Shown: positions 54,174 through 64,000 of the stretch, piece after piece
Numbering within the stretch: position 1 is the stretch's first letter
Layout of the letters: every line of letters begins with the position of its first letter
Assembly: GCA_024663395.1 (NCBI GenBank)
Contig: JANFAH010000009.1
Span: 1,054,001 to 1,118,000, forward strand
DNA: 64,000 bases
DNA from: Pisolithus tinctorius
Lineage: Eukaryota; Basidiomycota; Agaricomycetes; Boletales; Pisolithaceae
Direction: 5' to 3'
Program-made: the position numbers and the translations under genes
Notes under the pieces: model-generated
Database searches by the model: none
What the model was told of the DNA's origin: nothing
The model's input: the letters and a program-made list of their open reading frames with translations, nothing else

Positions 54174-55603
54174 CTGCAGTCAATATTGCATCACCAACCC
54201 GACAGAAACAAGTCATGAGGCTAGGATATCCTCAGCGTCGTCGTAGGTCTGCTTCACCCGCTCGTCACTTTGAAGTAGTAAGCCTCTCTCCAAAAAAAAA
54301 AAAACGATAATGATCGGACGACGGGATTGCAATGGTCTTTGGCGAGTATTATGTGAACAGTGCTAATCTTCAGCGGTAACTACTAACACTGGAATTCCAG
54401 GTTGTCCTCCAAACTTTTTTAAAAGGAAACGATGATGTGCTACGACAACCAGCATGTACGTGCATTTCACCTTTCCAACATATCTCCTGAGAGTCCGTGG
54501 GTAAGCTTTTCTCTGTCGGACCACCGTACGTCATCGGGCGCCAGTCAGCCAGTAGAAGGTCAAAGCGTGTCATGGTGGCCCTTTTCCGTGTTCAGCTGTC
54601 CACTTGTTGGAGTGGAAAAATGCGAGTCGTAGAACCCTCGACTACAAGGAATATCCTGTGCAGGTCCTGGTCGTCAATACGCCATCCCCACTCCTCCATT
54701 TCAAATACTCAGTCAAAGTCAACGTGGAGGTATACGTATTGGAAGTTGAACACCTCAGAACCCTCCCCCACGAGACAACCTCAGGGTGCCGGACCTTTCG
54801 CATATCTCAAGAGTCATAGGGATTGCAACTTCCTACGAAAATGACTCCGTAGCTCCTGGCGTGTGAACAACATCCCAGCTAGTCACCAGGGCTGTAAAGT
54901 GCACACGCCATCCCAGAACTGCAACTCAGGCGTACCGCATTCTGCATGGCGTTCTACTTTCAGCCGTTTAGCACTTGGTGGTCAAAATTTGACATAATGC
55001 ACGGTAATCATCCTCAAGCCTACTAGTGTTCCCACCTGACAAGCTGCTTCGGTGCAACGTTCCGAACGCTGAAACCGAAGACCGCAGTATTTCTCATAAT
55101 TTCATGCCTGTGCAAGTCATAGCCTTCCCAATACAGCCAGTACAGTTGTCAGTGCGGTTCAGCAATTTGCACGGTGATCACCAAGGTATCGCTACAACTA
55201 ACAATCTCAGATAAACATCATCTAGCCGATCGATGAAGTGGCTGCCATTTTGCACGCTGTGGTTCGCCGAAGTCACTACCCAAGCTAGGGTCTCGTGCAT
55301 GTTCTCGCACCAAGTTGAACTATTTTGCACTACTCCACACCACGCGCTTCGTGCCTAGCTACCCAGATCTTCAGATCGGGACCATGGGGTCCATTTTAAA
55401 GACACATTCATAGTACAGTGCATTGTCGCACGCGCGATAACCAAAACAAAACAAAAAAAGAATGAACAACCACAGTAAAGATATTCCCTCGGCATTGATA
55501 ACCAGGTATATATGCAGCTCTCTCTAGTGCCTTTCGAGACAATCCAGCAAGTAATATAATTTAATCCCGGCAGCTCTCTCCATGAAAAAGGAATAGCTAG
55601 GCC
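54174..55603. other. Region upstream of the WDR7-like gene, no gene assigned
   Basis: 1.4 kb in which the missing 5' exons of the WDR7-like gene would be expected. No WD repeat could be read on the minus strand. A plus-strand frame at 54604-54819 (71 codons) is open but matches nothing known. An A run lies at 54292-54304. Confidence 0.4.
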
Positions 55604-57999
55604 TCAATCCCATCGAGCATACAGGCACAACTTCAGGTGCGGTCGCGTGACTGAAGAAATTCCCGAAGATTTCAGCGTTTTCTGCCGAGTAGAGTGCGAA
55701 CTTACTTTGGTTTGCCGACCATTTTGTTGTCTCCGCACTGTAATACGTGTATCTTCGTTTGTCGAGGGGCTAGGCGTCCGCCGCATGTCATAGGCCTGAC
55801 ATAAAATAGTTAGCAGTTGGTACTTGCAAGGTAGCGGAAGCCATACACTGAGTGCAGCGAAACTCTGCTGTGTTCCTGCTTGTTGACTTCGTTTCTGAAG
55901 CGCGTACTCCATCTGTAGGTGGGTCATGTGAAATCTTGGAACTCCATGGTGCAGAACCCTTACCATTTCCCTGCTGTGTGGTGCGGAATTATAATGAAGC
56001 ATATCGTTTGGGAGGGAAGACATGGCCGGAAGTTTCGCGAGAGAGTGCGTCACGGAAGGTAGGGCGCCGCGTAAGCGGGAAGAAGATGTAGAGGAAGTGG
56101 TCGACATGGGCCTATCTGACTGCGCCATTGATGGTTGGGAAAAATGGAATGCCGGGTCTCTTTGCTTTCGCAGGCTGGTGTAACGGGGTCATGCTTTAAA
56201 TGGGTCTGCGGGAAAGGGTCGTTCATCGTCAGGGTCTGACTCTGAATGGCGTCTTGTGAAGCGGATATTATCGATGCCGTGGTGTTGTTCGATGCAGAAC
56301 GAAAAGGAACCTTCAGGCATGGCGATTCCTGCAATATTTACACGCGATCAGGAGGGAGGAAAGGGAGGCAGTGCCATTAGGCTTGGGAAGCGAATGACTC
56401 GTGTAGCCTGTTTTGGGAAGGAAACCACGTTCCTGTTGCCGCGCAGAGTCTGCATGTATGGTCTGCAAGTCTTCAAGGTACTGACCACGAGGCAAGTTAC
56501 AAGAGCTGGACGCCACTTGTGGAGCCCGCATTGATTCCCGCGATGCTGTGATGGCACTGACTCCATCGATCGCAGGGACATCAGACCAGCAGTACAGTGT
56601 TTAAGGAGAAGTAGACGTACGAAGGTATACACAAGAGACTCCCGAGCAACGTAAAATGTCAGCTGAGTCGCTATTTCAAAAATGTCACCTAGCTTTCCAG
56701 AGAGCATCCAGTGGGGTGTGATGAGCATTGTCCAAATGGTAGCTCCAATCATTTCCGTCCAGGATCTAGAGCGTTCGACCGCCACCTGTCCTGAAACATA
56801 CGTACTCTATGAAAGGATAATAAACACAGATCCCAGAGGCGAGGATACGTTGTTGTGTTCCCGTAGGTTGTGGCGTCCATGTGGCTATGTTAGCCTCTAG
56901 TATCCGAAGCTGATGCATTGATAGCAGTGCTCGATAAAAGTTGTTTGACTGAGTCAGGAGTTCAAACTGCTCTTAGCAATGTCGGTCATAATTATTAGTA
57001 TATGTGCTTACGTTAGGCCCTCGCAATGGCAAGGGATAATACCAAAAGTAACGAGGCTACAGCACGTAGCTGCAATTAACGGAAAGGCTCGTACGTTCAA
57101 ATGCTCTGAGAGGTGGAGTATACTTACAGCACCAGGAGATGCAAGGCGTGCAGGTTTGGGAATGAATGCCAAAAAGACCGGCTCGGAATTCGTGTCCAAC
57201 GTGATTTGCAGATGCGTGATGGATCTCGTGACAAACATTGTGTGGTCTGCAGCCATGAGTTTTCCATCGAAAACTTGTAGCCCAGGAAGGCTTCCAACCT
57301 CGAGCTGCAAGGGTCACTGTCTAGGCCATCAACGATGTAAAGACTCCTTAGCTTATTTTTGGCTTTCCAGAAACCTGACCAGCTTACAATCCCAGTAAAA
57401 GAAAAGTCGGGCTTCCAGGAGTTAGGAAGGAATGTGTGACATATCACTCAATGCCCAATCATTGCTATAGGTGGGGTCGTGAATAAAAAGACACTGTAGA
57501 AAGATGGTTAGCTGTACGACCCCAAAAGTCCTCTGTCAAGTGTTGGCAGCGCTTACCATCCCGGAAGATATGGAAAGAGCGAACACACGATCCGAGATGA
57601 GCCCCCGAAGATGACAGATAGCGGGCGCGAAATGTGACCTGGATGCTGCCCGACATAATGATTTCGTACATTGTAACTTCTGCTTCTTGCTGCAAGGCTT
57701 CAAAAGTGAGGCATAGGACCGCTAGGCCGCTGCACCTGGTCCATTGCACGATTCGCCTGCAGACCTGAGTTGGAAGAGCGTTGCTAAAGATGGAGGCCAT
57801 GAATTCCTTGAATGAAATCAATATTTTTGTCCTCGAAGCAAGAAGAGAAATTGTTGGCTCCACCGAAAGCAAGGGCATACACCATCCGTCATTATTCACG
57901 TCCAGCGACGGTCAATCTGGCCTACTCGGACAGCAGCCAGTCGCCGCAATATGTTTGCTCGATGAAAATCCGCAGGTTTGATGACGTTTTGCTGCCACT
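55604..57999 (-). CDS. Unrecognised multi-exon minus-strand gene, model unresolved
   Basis: Several coding-like segments in order on minus: 57899-57465 (NDGWCM..., IVQWTR.SGLAVLCLTFEAL); 57310-57008 (LQVFDGKLMAADHTMFVTR, ITLDTNSEPVFLAFIPKPAR, then a hydrophobic stretch); 56785-56600 (IGATIWTMLITPHWML, ATQLTFYVARESLVYTFVRLLLL, membrane-like); and a Ser-rich C-terminal region ending at 55604 (MAQSDRPMSTTSSTSSSRLR, REMVRVLHHGVPRFHM). Hydrophobic segments suggest a membrane protein. No family was recognised, and the exon joints were not settled. The 5' part (57155-57999) is duplicated at 59170-60005. It is divergent from EB1 copy 1. It could be a pseudogene. Confidence 0.35.
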
Positions 58000-59169
58000 A
58001 TACGCGGGGATTGGCAGGCTTTGAATTCGGAAAGTGGCACCTCAGTTCTTTGGACAAAATAGTCGTCTGCTTCAGTCTTCGTATCACAACTCCTCATTCA
58101 TTCCGAACCTGAGATCTGGCCGTTGACCTGTAAACATGACTGCCATTTCTCGTTCAGACCTACTAGCTTGGCTTAATGAACTTCTTCAACTGAACTATAC
58201 CAAGATCGAGCAATGCGGCACTGGTGGTGCCTATTGCCAGATTCTGGACTCTATCTATGGTGCGTGTCACCAGGAAACATCTTCTTTCTGATTGTTTATG
58301 ATGAAATATCATCTTCTGACGCGTCGATCTTTGCCAGGGGACGTGCCTATGACGAAAGTCAAAATGAATGCAAAGCACGAGTACGAATTTGTTGCAAACT
58401 TTAAAGTAATGCAAAACGTCTTCAAGGCAAGGAAGATCGACAAGGCGTGTTTGCGACAATTCTTTTACAGCGTTGTTTTGGCTCATGCATGATCTCTTCA
58501 GCCAATACCCATCGAGAAACTTGTCAAATGCAAAATGCGGTGCGTGGTTTGCTTGGTGCTCTGTTGGCGCAAACATTGATAACACGATTTTACTCGATCT
58601 CAGGGACAACCTAGAGTTCCTGCAATGGATGAAACGCTTTTGGGACTCTAATTACGGCGGACAAGGTTACGATCCAGTCGCCCGCAGACGAGGGGCGCCA
58701 AAAGATACTCCCACCACGATCGCACCACTGTCCAGTTCTCGAACCGGCGGCGCTTCTGCGGGTCTGGGGATTGGGGGCCGTGTTGGAGGCAAAACGCCCA
58801 TCAGCGGCCATCGAGCCGGGTCCGCTCAACCGAATGAAATCATCCAGAACCTCCAAGCGAAAAAAAGAGAATTGACCGCTCATATGGAGAACTTAGAAAA
58901 GGAAAGGGACTTCTACTTTGCAAAGGTATGCTGTGGTCTAATCACCAATGTCTATCATCGTTTTGAACATAGTCATAGCTTCGTGATATCGAAACTTTGG
59001 CGCAGTGTGATATCGAACTTGTGGCGCAGCAGACACCGGAAACAGCAGCAGGCGTTCAAGCACCTCAGTTAGAAACTTTGGAAACCATTCAGAAGATCTT
59101 ATACTCAACTGAGGTTTGTGAGATCAGATTCGGCTCCAACGATTTACTGACTGTGCGCTTCAGGACAGC
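57155..59169. repeat. Tandem duplication, left unit
   Basis: About 2015 bp, repeated at 59170-61198. It holds the 5' part of the unrecognised minus-strand gene, the divergent promoter region and EB1 up to the start of its last exon. The junction between units falls at TTTGG: EB1 (GACAGCTTTG) changes there into the minus-gene sequence (TTTGGGAATGAATGCC). Confidence 0.85.
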
Positions 59170-59364
59170 TTTGGGAATGAATGCCAAATAGTCCGGCTCG
59201 TAAGTCGTGTCCAACGAGATTTGCAGATGCGTAATGGACGTCGTGTCAGATATGATATGTTGTGTTCTGCAGCGATGAGTATTCGATCGAATATTTATAG
59301 CTCAGGGAGGCTTCCAACCTCGAGCTGCAAGCAAGGATCATTGCTTAGGCCATCAACGATGTGA
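58136..59364 (+). CDS. EB1/Mal3-type microtubule plus-end protein, copy 1, chimeric C-terminus
   Basis: 308 aa. Exons are 58136-58259, 58338-58444, 58502-58539, 58604-58925, 58979-59113 and 59164-59364 (927 nt in frame). The N-terminal calponin-homology domain is complete ([57 protein letters not shown]). A Ser/Gly/Arg-rich linker and the EB1 coiled coil ([19 protein letters not shown]...[12 protein letters not shown]) follow. The last exon begins GACAGCTTTG and then runs into duplicated neighbour sequence, so the acidic EETF tail is replaced by about 66 unrelated residues. The intron after exon 2 has a GC donor. It should still bind microtubule ends but not CAP-Gly partners. Confidence 0.8.
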
Positions 59365-60005
59365 AGATTCTAGAGCTTACTTTGGCTTTCCGAAAACCTG
59401 ACAAGGTTAGGATCTGAGTAAAAGAAGAGTCGGGCTTCCTGGAGTTGGAAGGGAATGTGCGATACACCACCTAATACGACGAGACACTGTAAAGCACCAT
59501 CTTCGACAGGGCCAGCTGTATGGCGCCACAAAAGTCCCCTGTTAGCACTCTTTGGCAACCCCCACCGTCCTGAAAGATATAGAAAGAGCAAATATAGAAG
59601 CCGAGACGAGATCTGGAAATGACGGTTTGGAAGACGCGAAACATGGTCTGGATGTTGCCTGACATAATGATTTCGTACATTTTAACTTCTGCTTCCCGCT
59701 GCAAGGCTTCACAGGTGAGACATAGGACCGCTAGGCCGCTGCGCCTGGTCCATTGCACGATTCGTCTGCGGACCAGGGTTAGCAAAGCGTTACTAGAGAT
59801 GGAGGTCATGAATTCTTTGAATGAAACCAGTATTTTTGTCCCCGAGGCAAGAAGAGACATTGTTAGCTCCACCGAGAGCAAGAGCATGCACCACCCGTCG
59901 TTATTCACGTCCAATGACGGTCAATCTGGCCTACTCAGACAGCAGCCAGTCGCCGCAATATGTTTACTCGATGAAAAACCGCAGGTTTGATGACGTTTTG
60001 TGCCA
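59170..60005 (-). pseudogene. Duplicated 5' fragment of the unrecognised minus-strand gene
   Basis: It matches 57155-57999. The open segment 59914-59471 (NNDGWCMLLLSVELTMSLLAS; IVQWTRRSGLAVLCLTCEAL) is collinear with 57899-57465. The rest of the gene is absent, because the fragment ends at the duplication joint in the last exon of EB1 copy 1. It is most likely non-functional. Confidence 0.6.
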
Positions 60006-61198
60006 CTATACGCGGGGATCAGGGTTTGAATTTTGAAAGTGGCGCCTAGTTCTTTGGACAAAAACAGTCGTCTGCTTCAGTCTTCGTATCACAACTCCTC
60101 ATTCATTCCGAGCCTGAGATCTGGCCGTTGACTTGCGAACATGACTGCCGTTTCTCGTTCAGACCTACTAGCTTGGCTTAATGAACTTCTTCAACTGAAC
60201 TATACCAAGATCGAGCAATGCGGCACTGGTGGTGCCTATTGCCAGATTCTGGACTCTATCTATGGTGCGTGTCACCAGGAAACATCTTCTTTCTGATTGT
60301 TTATGATAAAATATCATCTTCTGACGCGTCGATCTTTTGCCAGGGGACGTGCCTATGACGAAAGTCAAAATGAATGCGAAGCACGAGTACGAATTTGTTG
60401 CAAACTTTAAAGTAATGCAAAACGTCTTCAAGGCAAGGAAGATCGACAAGGCGTGTTTGCGACAATTCTTCTACAGCGTTGTTTTGGCTCATGCATAATC
60501 TCTCCAGCCAATACCCATCGAGAAACTTGTCAAATGCAAAATGCAGTGCGTGGTTTGCTTGGTGCTCTACTAGTACAGACATTGGTAACACGATTTTATC
60601 CGATCTCAGGGACAACCTAGAGTTCCTGCAATGGATGAAACGCTTTTGGGACTCCAATTACGGCGGACAAGGCTACGATCCAGTCGCCCGCAGACGAGGG
60701 GCGCCAACTGATACCCCCGCCACGATCGCACCACTGTCCAGTTCTCGAACCGGCGGCGCTTCTGCGGGTCTGGGGACTGGGGGCCGTGTCGGAGGCAAAA
60801 CGCCCATCAGCGGCCATCGAGCTGGATCCGCTCAACCGAATGAAGTCATCCAGAACCTCCAAGCGCAAAACCGAGAATTGACCGCTCATATGGAGGGCTT
60901 AGAGAAGGAAAGGGACTTCTACTTTGCAAAGGTATGCTGCGATCCAATCACCAATGTCTACCATCGTTTTGAACATAGTCATAGCTTCGTGATATCGAAA
61001 TTTTGGTGCAACGTGACATCGAACTTGCGACGCAGCGTGATATCGAACTTTCGCCGCAGCAGAAACAGGAAACGGCAGCAAGTGATCATGAATCTCGGCT
61101 AAAAACTTTGGAAGCCATTCAGCAGATCCTATACTCAACTGAGGTTTGTGAGGTCAAATTCGGCTCCAACGATTTACTGACTGCGTTTTAGGACGGCT
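59170..61198. repeat. Tandem duplication, right unit
   Basis: Second copy of the 2-kb unit. The EB1 coding parts are very similar in both units; introns and the minus-strand part differ more. Confidence 0.85.
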
Positions 61199-61248
61199 TT
61201 GAAGTTCCAGACAATGCAGGGGCCGTTGACGAGGAAGAAACTTTCTAG
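60141..61248 (+). CDS. EB1/Mal3-type microtubule plus-end protein, copy 2, complete
   Basis: 268 aa. Exons are 60141-60264, 60344-60450, 60508-60545, 60610-60931, 60985-61143 and 61192-61248 (807 nt in frame). Same calponin-homology domain as copy 1, with the conserved KCKMQDNLEF (copy 1 has Arg for Gln). The coiled coil ends ILYSTE and the last exon encodes [18 protein letters not shown], the acidic EEx[Y/F] tail that recruits CAP-Gly proteins. The start of exon 5 holds three RDIEL-type repeats, against two in copy 1. A GC donor is kept after exon 2. It tracks growing microtubule plus ends. Confidence 0.9.
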
Positions 61249-61516
61249 TTAGATGTTCGTGATCCTTCAGCGCTATCGTATAATCCGTAGTACCCGTCAA
61301 GATCTCGTTACTTCGTTCGTTCCCCCTAGTTTTTGCAGGGTCTGAACCACCCTTGTTCAAAGCACTCCCTTTCATTTGATATTCGAGTCATAAGTATGAT
61401 ATACGGTCCTTTCGGGTGTGGAAGTAAGTTACATTAAGATACCAAATCATCGTGTCATGCAAGCAATGCGGAGTTCCGTTCCAAGTCGTAAAGTTGTAGG
61501 AGTGGTTTACGTGGGT

Positions 61517-63127
61517 TCAGACCCGATGGAAAAACCGCTGGTCGATACTGAGTTTTGAAGCTAGCAGGAACGATGAGCCCAGGACCATGCTCGATCCAGC
61601 GAACGCGATGGCGGCCACGAAAGATCCCTTTTGTGATTGAAGCAGTGCGCCAGCAATGGGACCACCGGTCAAGGCCCTTGAACGAGGTACCCGGACAATT
61701 AGGCAGGTCTAAAGTGGACACATTCAAGACGAACTTACGGAATGGATACAAAAGTGTAAAGAGCACCGATGCGCGTGCCCATCTCTTCCATGTCAGATAT
61801 CTGGGCAACGCAGGGTGTCACCACGGAAACAAACGCCCCAGATAGAAAGCCGTAAATTGTAGAAAAAGTCGCTACGGCGGCCAAATTATCGGCGAACGTC
61901 CAGAACAGAAGGCAAATGAAGCCGGAAAAGAATGCCGTGGGACAAAGAAGGTTGAATCGCCCTATCTTGTCGGACAACCAAGCCGGCGCGATGCGGCCCA
62001 GTATGCTTCCGGCATTCATTATGGATAATACGTAGAAGGCAACATCGGAACTGATGCCCAAGGATTCGGTGTAATCAGATATATAAAAATAGGGGATAAA
62101 GATGCCTGAGTAATGAGAAAAGGAAATTAGCTGGTACACGCCACGGCAAGTTAAGAAGACCGTACCTAAACAAACAAAGAACGAACCAACAACGAGAAGT
62201 AGAAACCGTCTATCATTGATTAGTTGAAAATCCTGGAGCGAAAACGGTCGGGTTTTGCCCGCACGTCGAGCAGAGATGGTGGATGCTGCCAGTGCACCTG
62301 ATACGGCAGAGAGGAGTGCCGAAGCCCTGACCCCCCAAGCAAAACCAATTTTCCGAAAAAGGAAGCGGAGCATAATCGGGTACACAACGCCGCCTGATCA
62401 AACATCAGTAAGTACTGCCTCTGGTAACCATTGCACTGCGAACCAAGACCAGATCCAGCCGAGGCAATTCCAATAGCTGTAGCACGATAGTTGGTAAAGT
62501 GAGTCGCAACAGAAGAAACAGAGGGATAGAAGCTAGATGTAGTTCAGATTTGCGGAGTGCCACCGAGGAAAGGATGACACACAGCAAAGCGACGCTCAGT
62601 CCAAACAGAACTCCCTGAGCTAACAGGTACTGATAATACTGAGAGGCGACGCTGGTGAAGACAAGACTAAGCACCGAAATCAATGTGCCCAGTATCAAGA
62701 GTGGTGAAGGGCCCCAAGCATCAAATATACGCCCAACAGGACCACCCTTTCGCAAACCAACCAGCCGCGTGATTAGTACGTTCCGCATAACGGCGTGGAA
62801 TCGACTTACCATGAAAAAGAAAACGCATAATTGAAGTGAACCGATCCAAGATATGTTGAAGCTTGACATAGACGAAAGCTGGTTGCCAGAGTACCAGGAC
62901 TGAAATGTGCCAAAAGCGATCATCTGACCGAAGGAGCAGAACAGTGCTAAGAATGACCCAGCGACCGTTAACCACGCTTGCTGGTTATGTGGCGAGGATG
63001 CATCCGAGAGAGGGGTACTGCAGCATTCCGCAGACTGCGAACTGGGGTGAAGAGGGCACTGAGAAGATGAAGAGTCGAGACTTGACTTGTTGACTTGTGA
63101 CGGTGACTGCTTCTCGATATCAGCCAT
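61517..63127 (-). CDS. Monocarboxylate-transporter-like MFS permease, 441 aa
   Basis: Six exons on minus: 63127-62810, 62746-62583, 62532-62444, 62393-62166, 62105-61739 and 61676-61517 (1326 nt in frame; introns 50-63 nt). After a Ser-rich cytoplasmic N-terminus (about 48 residues) the first helix has the MCT-family pattern (AWLTVAGSFLALFCSFGQMIAFGTFQSWY). GRIFDAWGP, YRATAIGIASAGSGLGGVVYP and LGRIAPAWLSDKIGR are the loop motifs of the fungal MCT group. About 12 membrane helices fit the length. The substrate is not evident; members carry carboxylates, riboflavin or remain unassigned. One donor is GTTCGC. Confidence 0.88.
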
Positions 63128-63886
63128 ATGATAGAACTACAGTGGAGATGGAGTTTTAGCTGATGCACGAAAAGAGAAGTGACCAGGGGGGGGGGCAATT
63201 TAAGCCAAAATCAAGGTTATAGGTGAGAACCATTATATTCCGGTGTTTTTACTGGCATACCGGAAACAGTTATCAAGTCGCCTTTAGCGCCCTGGAACGT
63301 TCACGAGACGCCCTGTATTTCGGATGCTTGTACGTGAATGGCGGAGTAACGGAAGAAATGACTGTGTGGTCTCTCATATAGGGACGTGCTGGGAGGGGGG
63401 CGAAGCGGACGTTAACCCCCGTCACTGTGAAGATTTCGATGGCATGCGGCAGAAAAACACCGCATACTACTGTAATTGTGGAATCCAGTGCATCCTAGGG
63501 TTAACTGGGTACTCGTGGGGTTAATGATGAGAAAGGATGGACTGCAATCAAAAGAGTAAATGGGCGGCAGGACTGTTCATCGAAGGAATTAGATTGCGTA
63601 GCCAGGGAACCCGCCTCAGACGGCACAGCTCGCACCAGATCCGATAGAGACGGGAACCCAGAAGTGGATGGCCGTGGACCGGCTGGGTTCTGGGGTGGGT
63701 AAGACGAGGCTTACTCGGGCTCCGGTCATGACTCGGCCACGCGGTCGACCTACAGCACGTAACCGAATAGGGGCAAAGAGGGTTTTCCCGCTCCACGGCT
63801 CTGGGAAACCACCAGGCCGTCGGCGACACGAGGAACTCTAGTTATCGGGTTTCACTGTAAATGCCATCCTCCCGCTTGCTAGAGCT
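63128..63886. other. Intergenic region upstream of the MCT gene
   Basis: No gene recognised. A G run at 63187-63194 and several short frames without similarity are present. Confidence 0.5.
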
Positions 63887-64000
63887 TCATGCCACAACCC
63901 CACTCAATCTCCTCGTCTTCAATTCCCGATAGTGCTTAATTGCTCTCTCCCGTTCCTCTTCCATCATCACCTTCTGCGCCATACTCAAGACGCCCGAGGA
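63887..64000 (-). CDS. C-terminal 37 codons of a gene running off the right edge
   Basis: From the edge, the minus strand reads SSGVLSMAQKVMMEEERERA, then IKHYRELKTRRLSG and a stop at 63887-63889. The charged helical pattern and the clean frame look coding, but the piece is too short to name. It might be the tail of a nucleolar or coiled-coil protein. Confidence 0.45.
   Translation of the reverse strand, partial: SSGVLSMAQKVMMEEERERAIKHYRELKTRRLSGVVA

Noticed and set aside
53948..54310. 120-codon plus-strand frame with SR-rich sequence
   Set aside because: It is opposite exons of the WDR7-like gene whose frame, introns and motifs are convincing.
54604..54819. 71-codon plus-strand frame
   Set aside because: No motif, no supported start or neighbours; it may be chance in GC-balanced sequence.
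63548..63829. 93-codon minus-strand frame
   Set aside because: No similarity to a known family and no codon pattern like its neighbours; left as intergenic.

Overview
The window comes from a filamentous basidiomycete, most likely an agaricomycete. The host genes are split by many short introns (about 47-63 nt, mostly GTRNGY...YAG), the proteins match fungal families (GH20 hexosaminidase, ATP synthase subunit f, EB1/Mal3, WDR7-like, MCT-type MFS, H3K9 methyltransferase), and the repeats are Ty3/gypsy elements of fungal type. It divides into a nested transposon block (1 to about 42,080) and a compact gene block (about 42,380-64,000).

Transposon block. Element A (minus strand, 1-10268, running off the left edge) has gag, a separate pol in the -1 frame and a split gene on the opposite strand. 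Next come the tail of a relative, G (10269 to about 11726), and an LTR-like piece (11727-12073). Element B, a relative of A, is truncated at 12074 and ends with its LTR at 25997. A complete and young chromovirus, C (15644-23308), sits inside B gag with TSD CTTGC. B itself sits inside D0, the tail of a second chromovirus family. D0 shares an LTR with D (26489-36828). D is interrupted by a lone A/B-type LTR (30780-31783) and by an 1866-bp insertion (33024-34889). D in turn abuts the pol of a third chromovirus, E (36829 to about 42,080). C is CpG- and CCGG-rich and intact. D and E have lost CpG, and their stops are almost all TGA at arginine positions.

Main observation. In A, C, D0, D and G, the interval between pol and the 3' LTR holds a spliced gene on the strand opposite gag-pol. 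In A, C and D its product carries a fungal GAL4-type binuclear cluster, CX2CX6CX12CX2CX6C in C and D. An intron lies directly before the cluster in C and D. The C copy (331 aa) is intact and its exon phases close exactly. A hairpin precedes the polypurine tract in A, C, D0, D, E and G; it covaries between C and D. Both gag-pol junctions carry a canonical -1 slippery heptamer touching the gag stop (GGGTTTT in A/B, AAAAAAA in C/D). C and D carry a Tf1-like self-primer: the predicted mRNA 5' end is complementary to the primer-binding site.

Gene block. In order: a 1570-aa Suv39/Clr4-type SET protein with three SUMO-interaction-like motifs (+); ATP synthase subunit f (-); a secreted GH20 beta-N-acetylhexosaminidase (+), divergent from it; a WDR7/rabconnectin-3-beta-like protein (-) whose N-terminal repeats were not found; an unrecognised minus-strand gene; two tandem copies of the EB1 gene (+) made by a 2-kb duplication; an MCT-family transporter (-); and the last 37 codons of a gene that runs off the right edge. 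The duplication break lies in the last EB1 exon. The upstream copy has therefore lost the acidic EETF tail and gained a chimeric one, while the downstream copy is complete. Introns were placed by eye, but the models for SET (4713 nt), GH20 (1689), ATP17 (282), EB1 (927 and 807), MCT (1326) and the C antisense gene (996) all close in frame.
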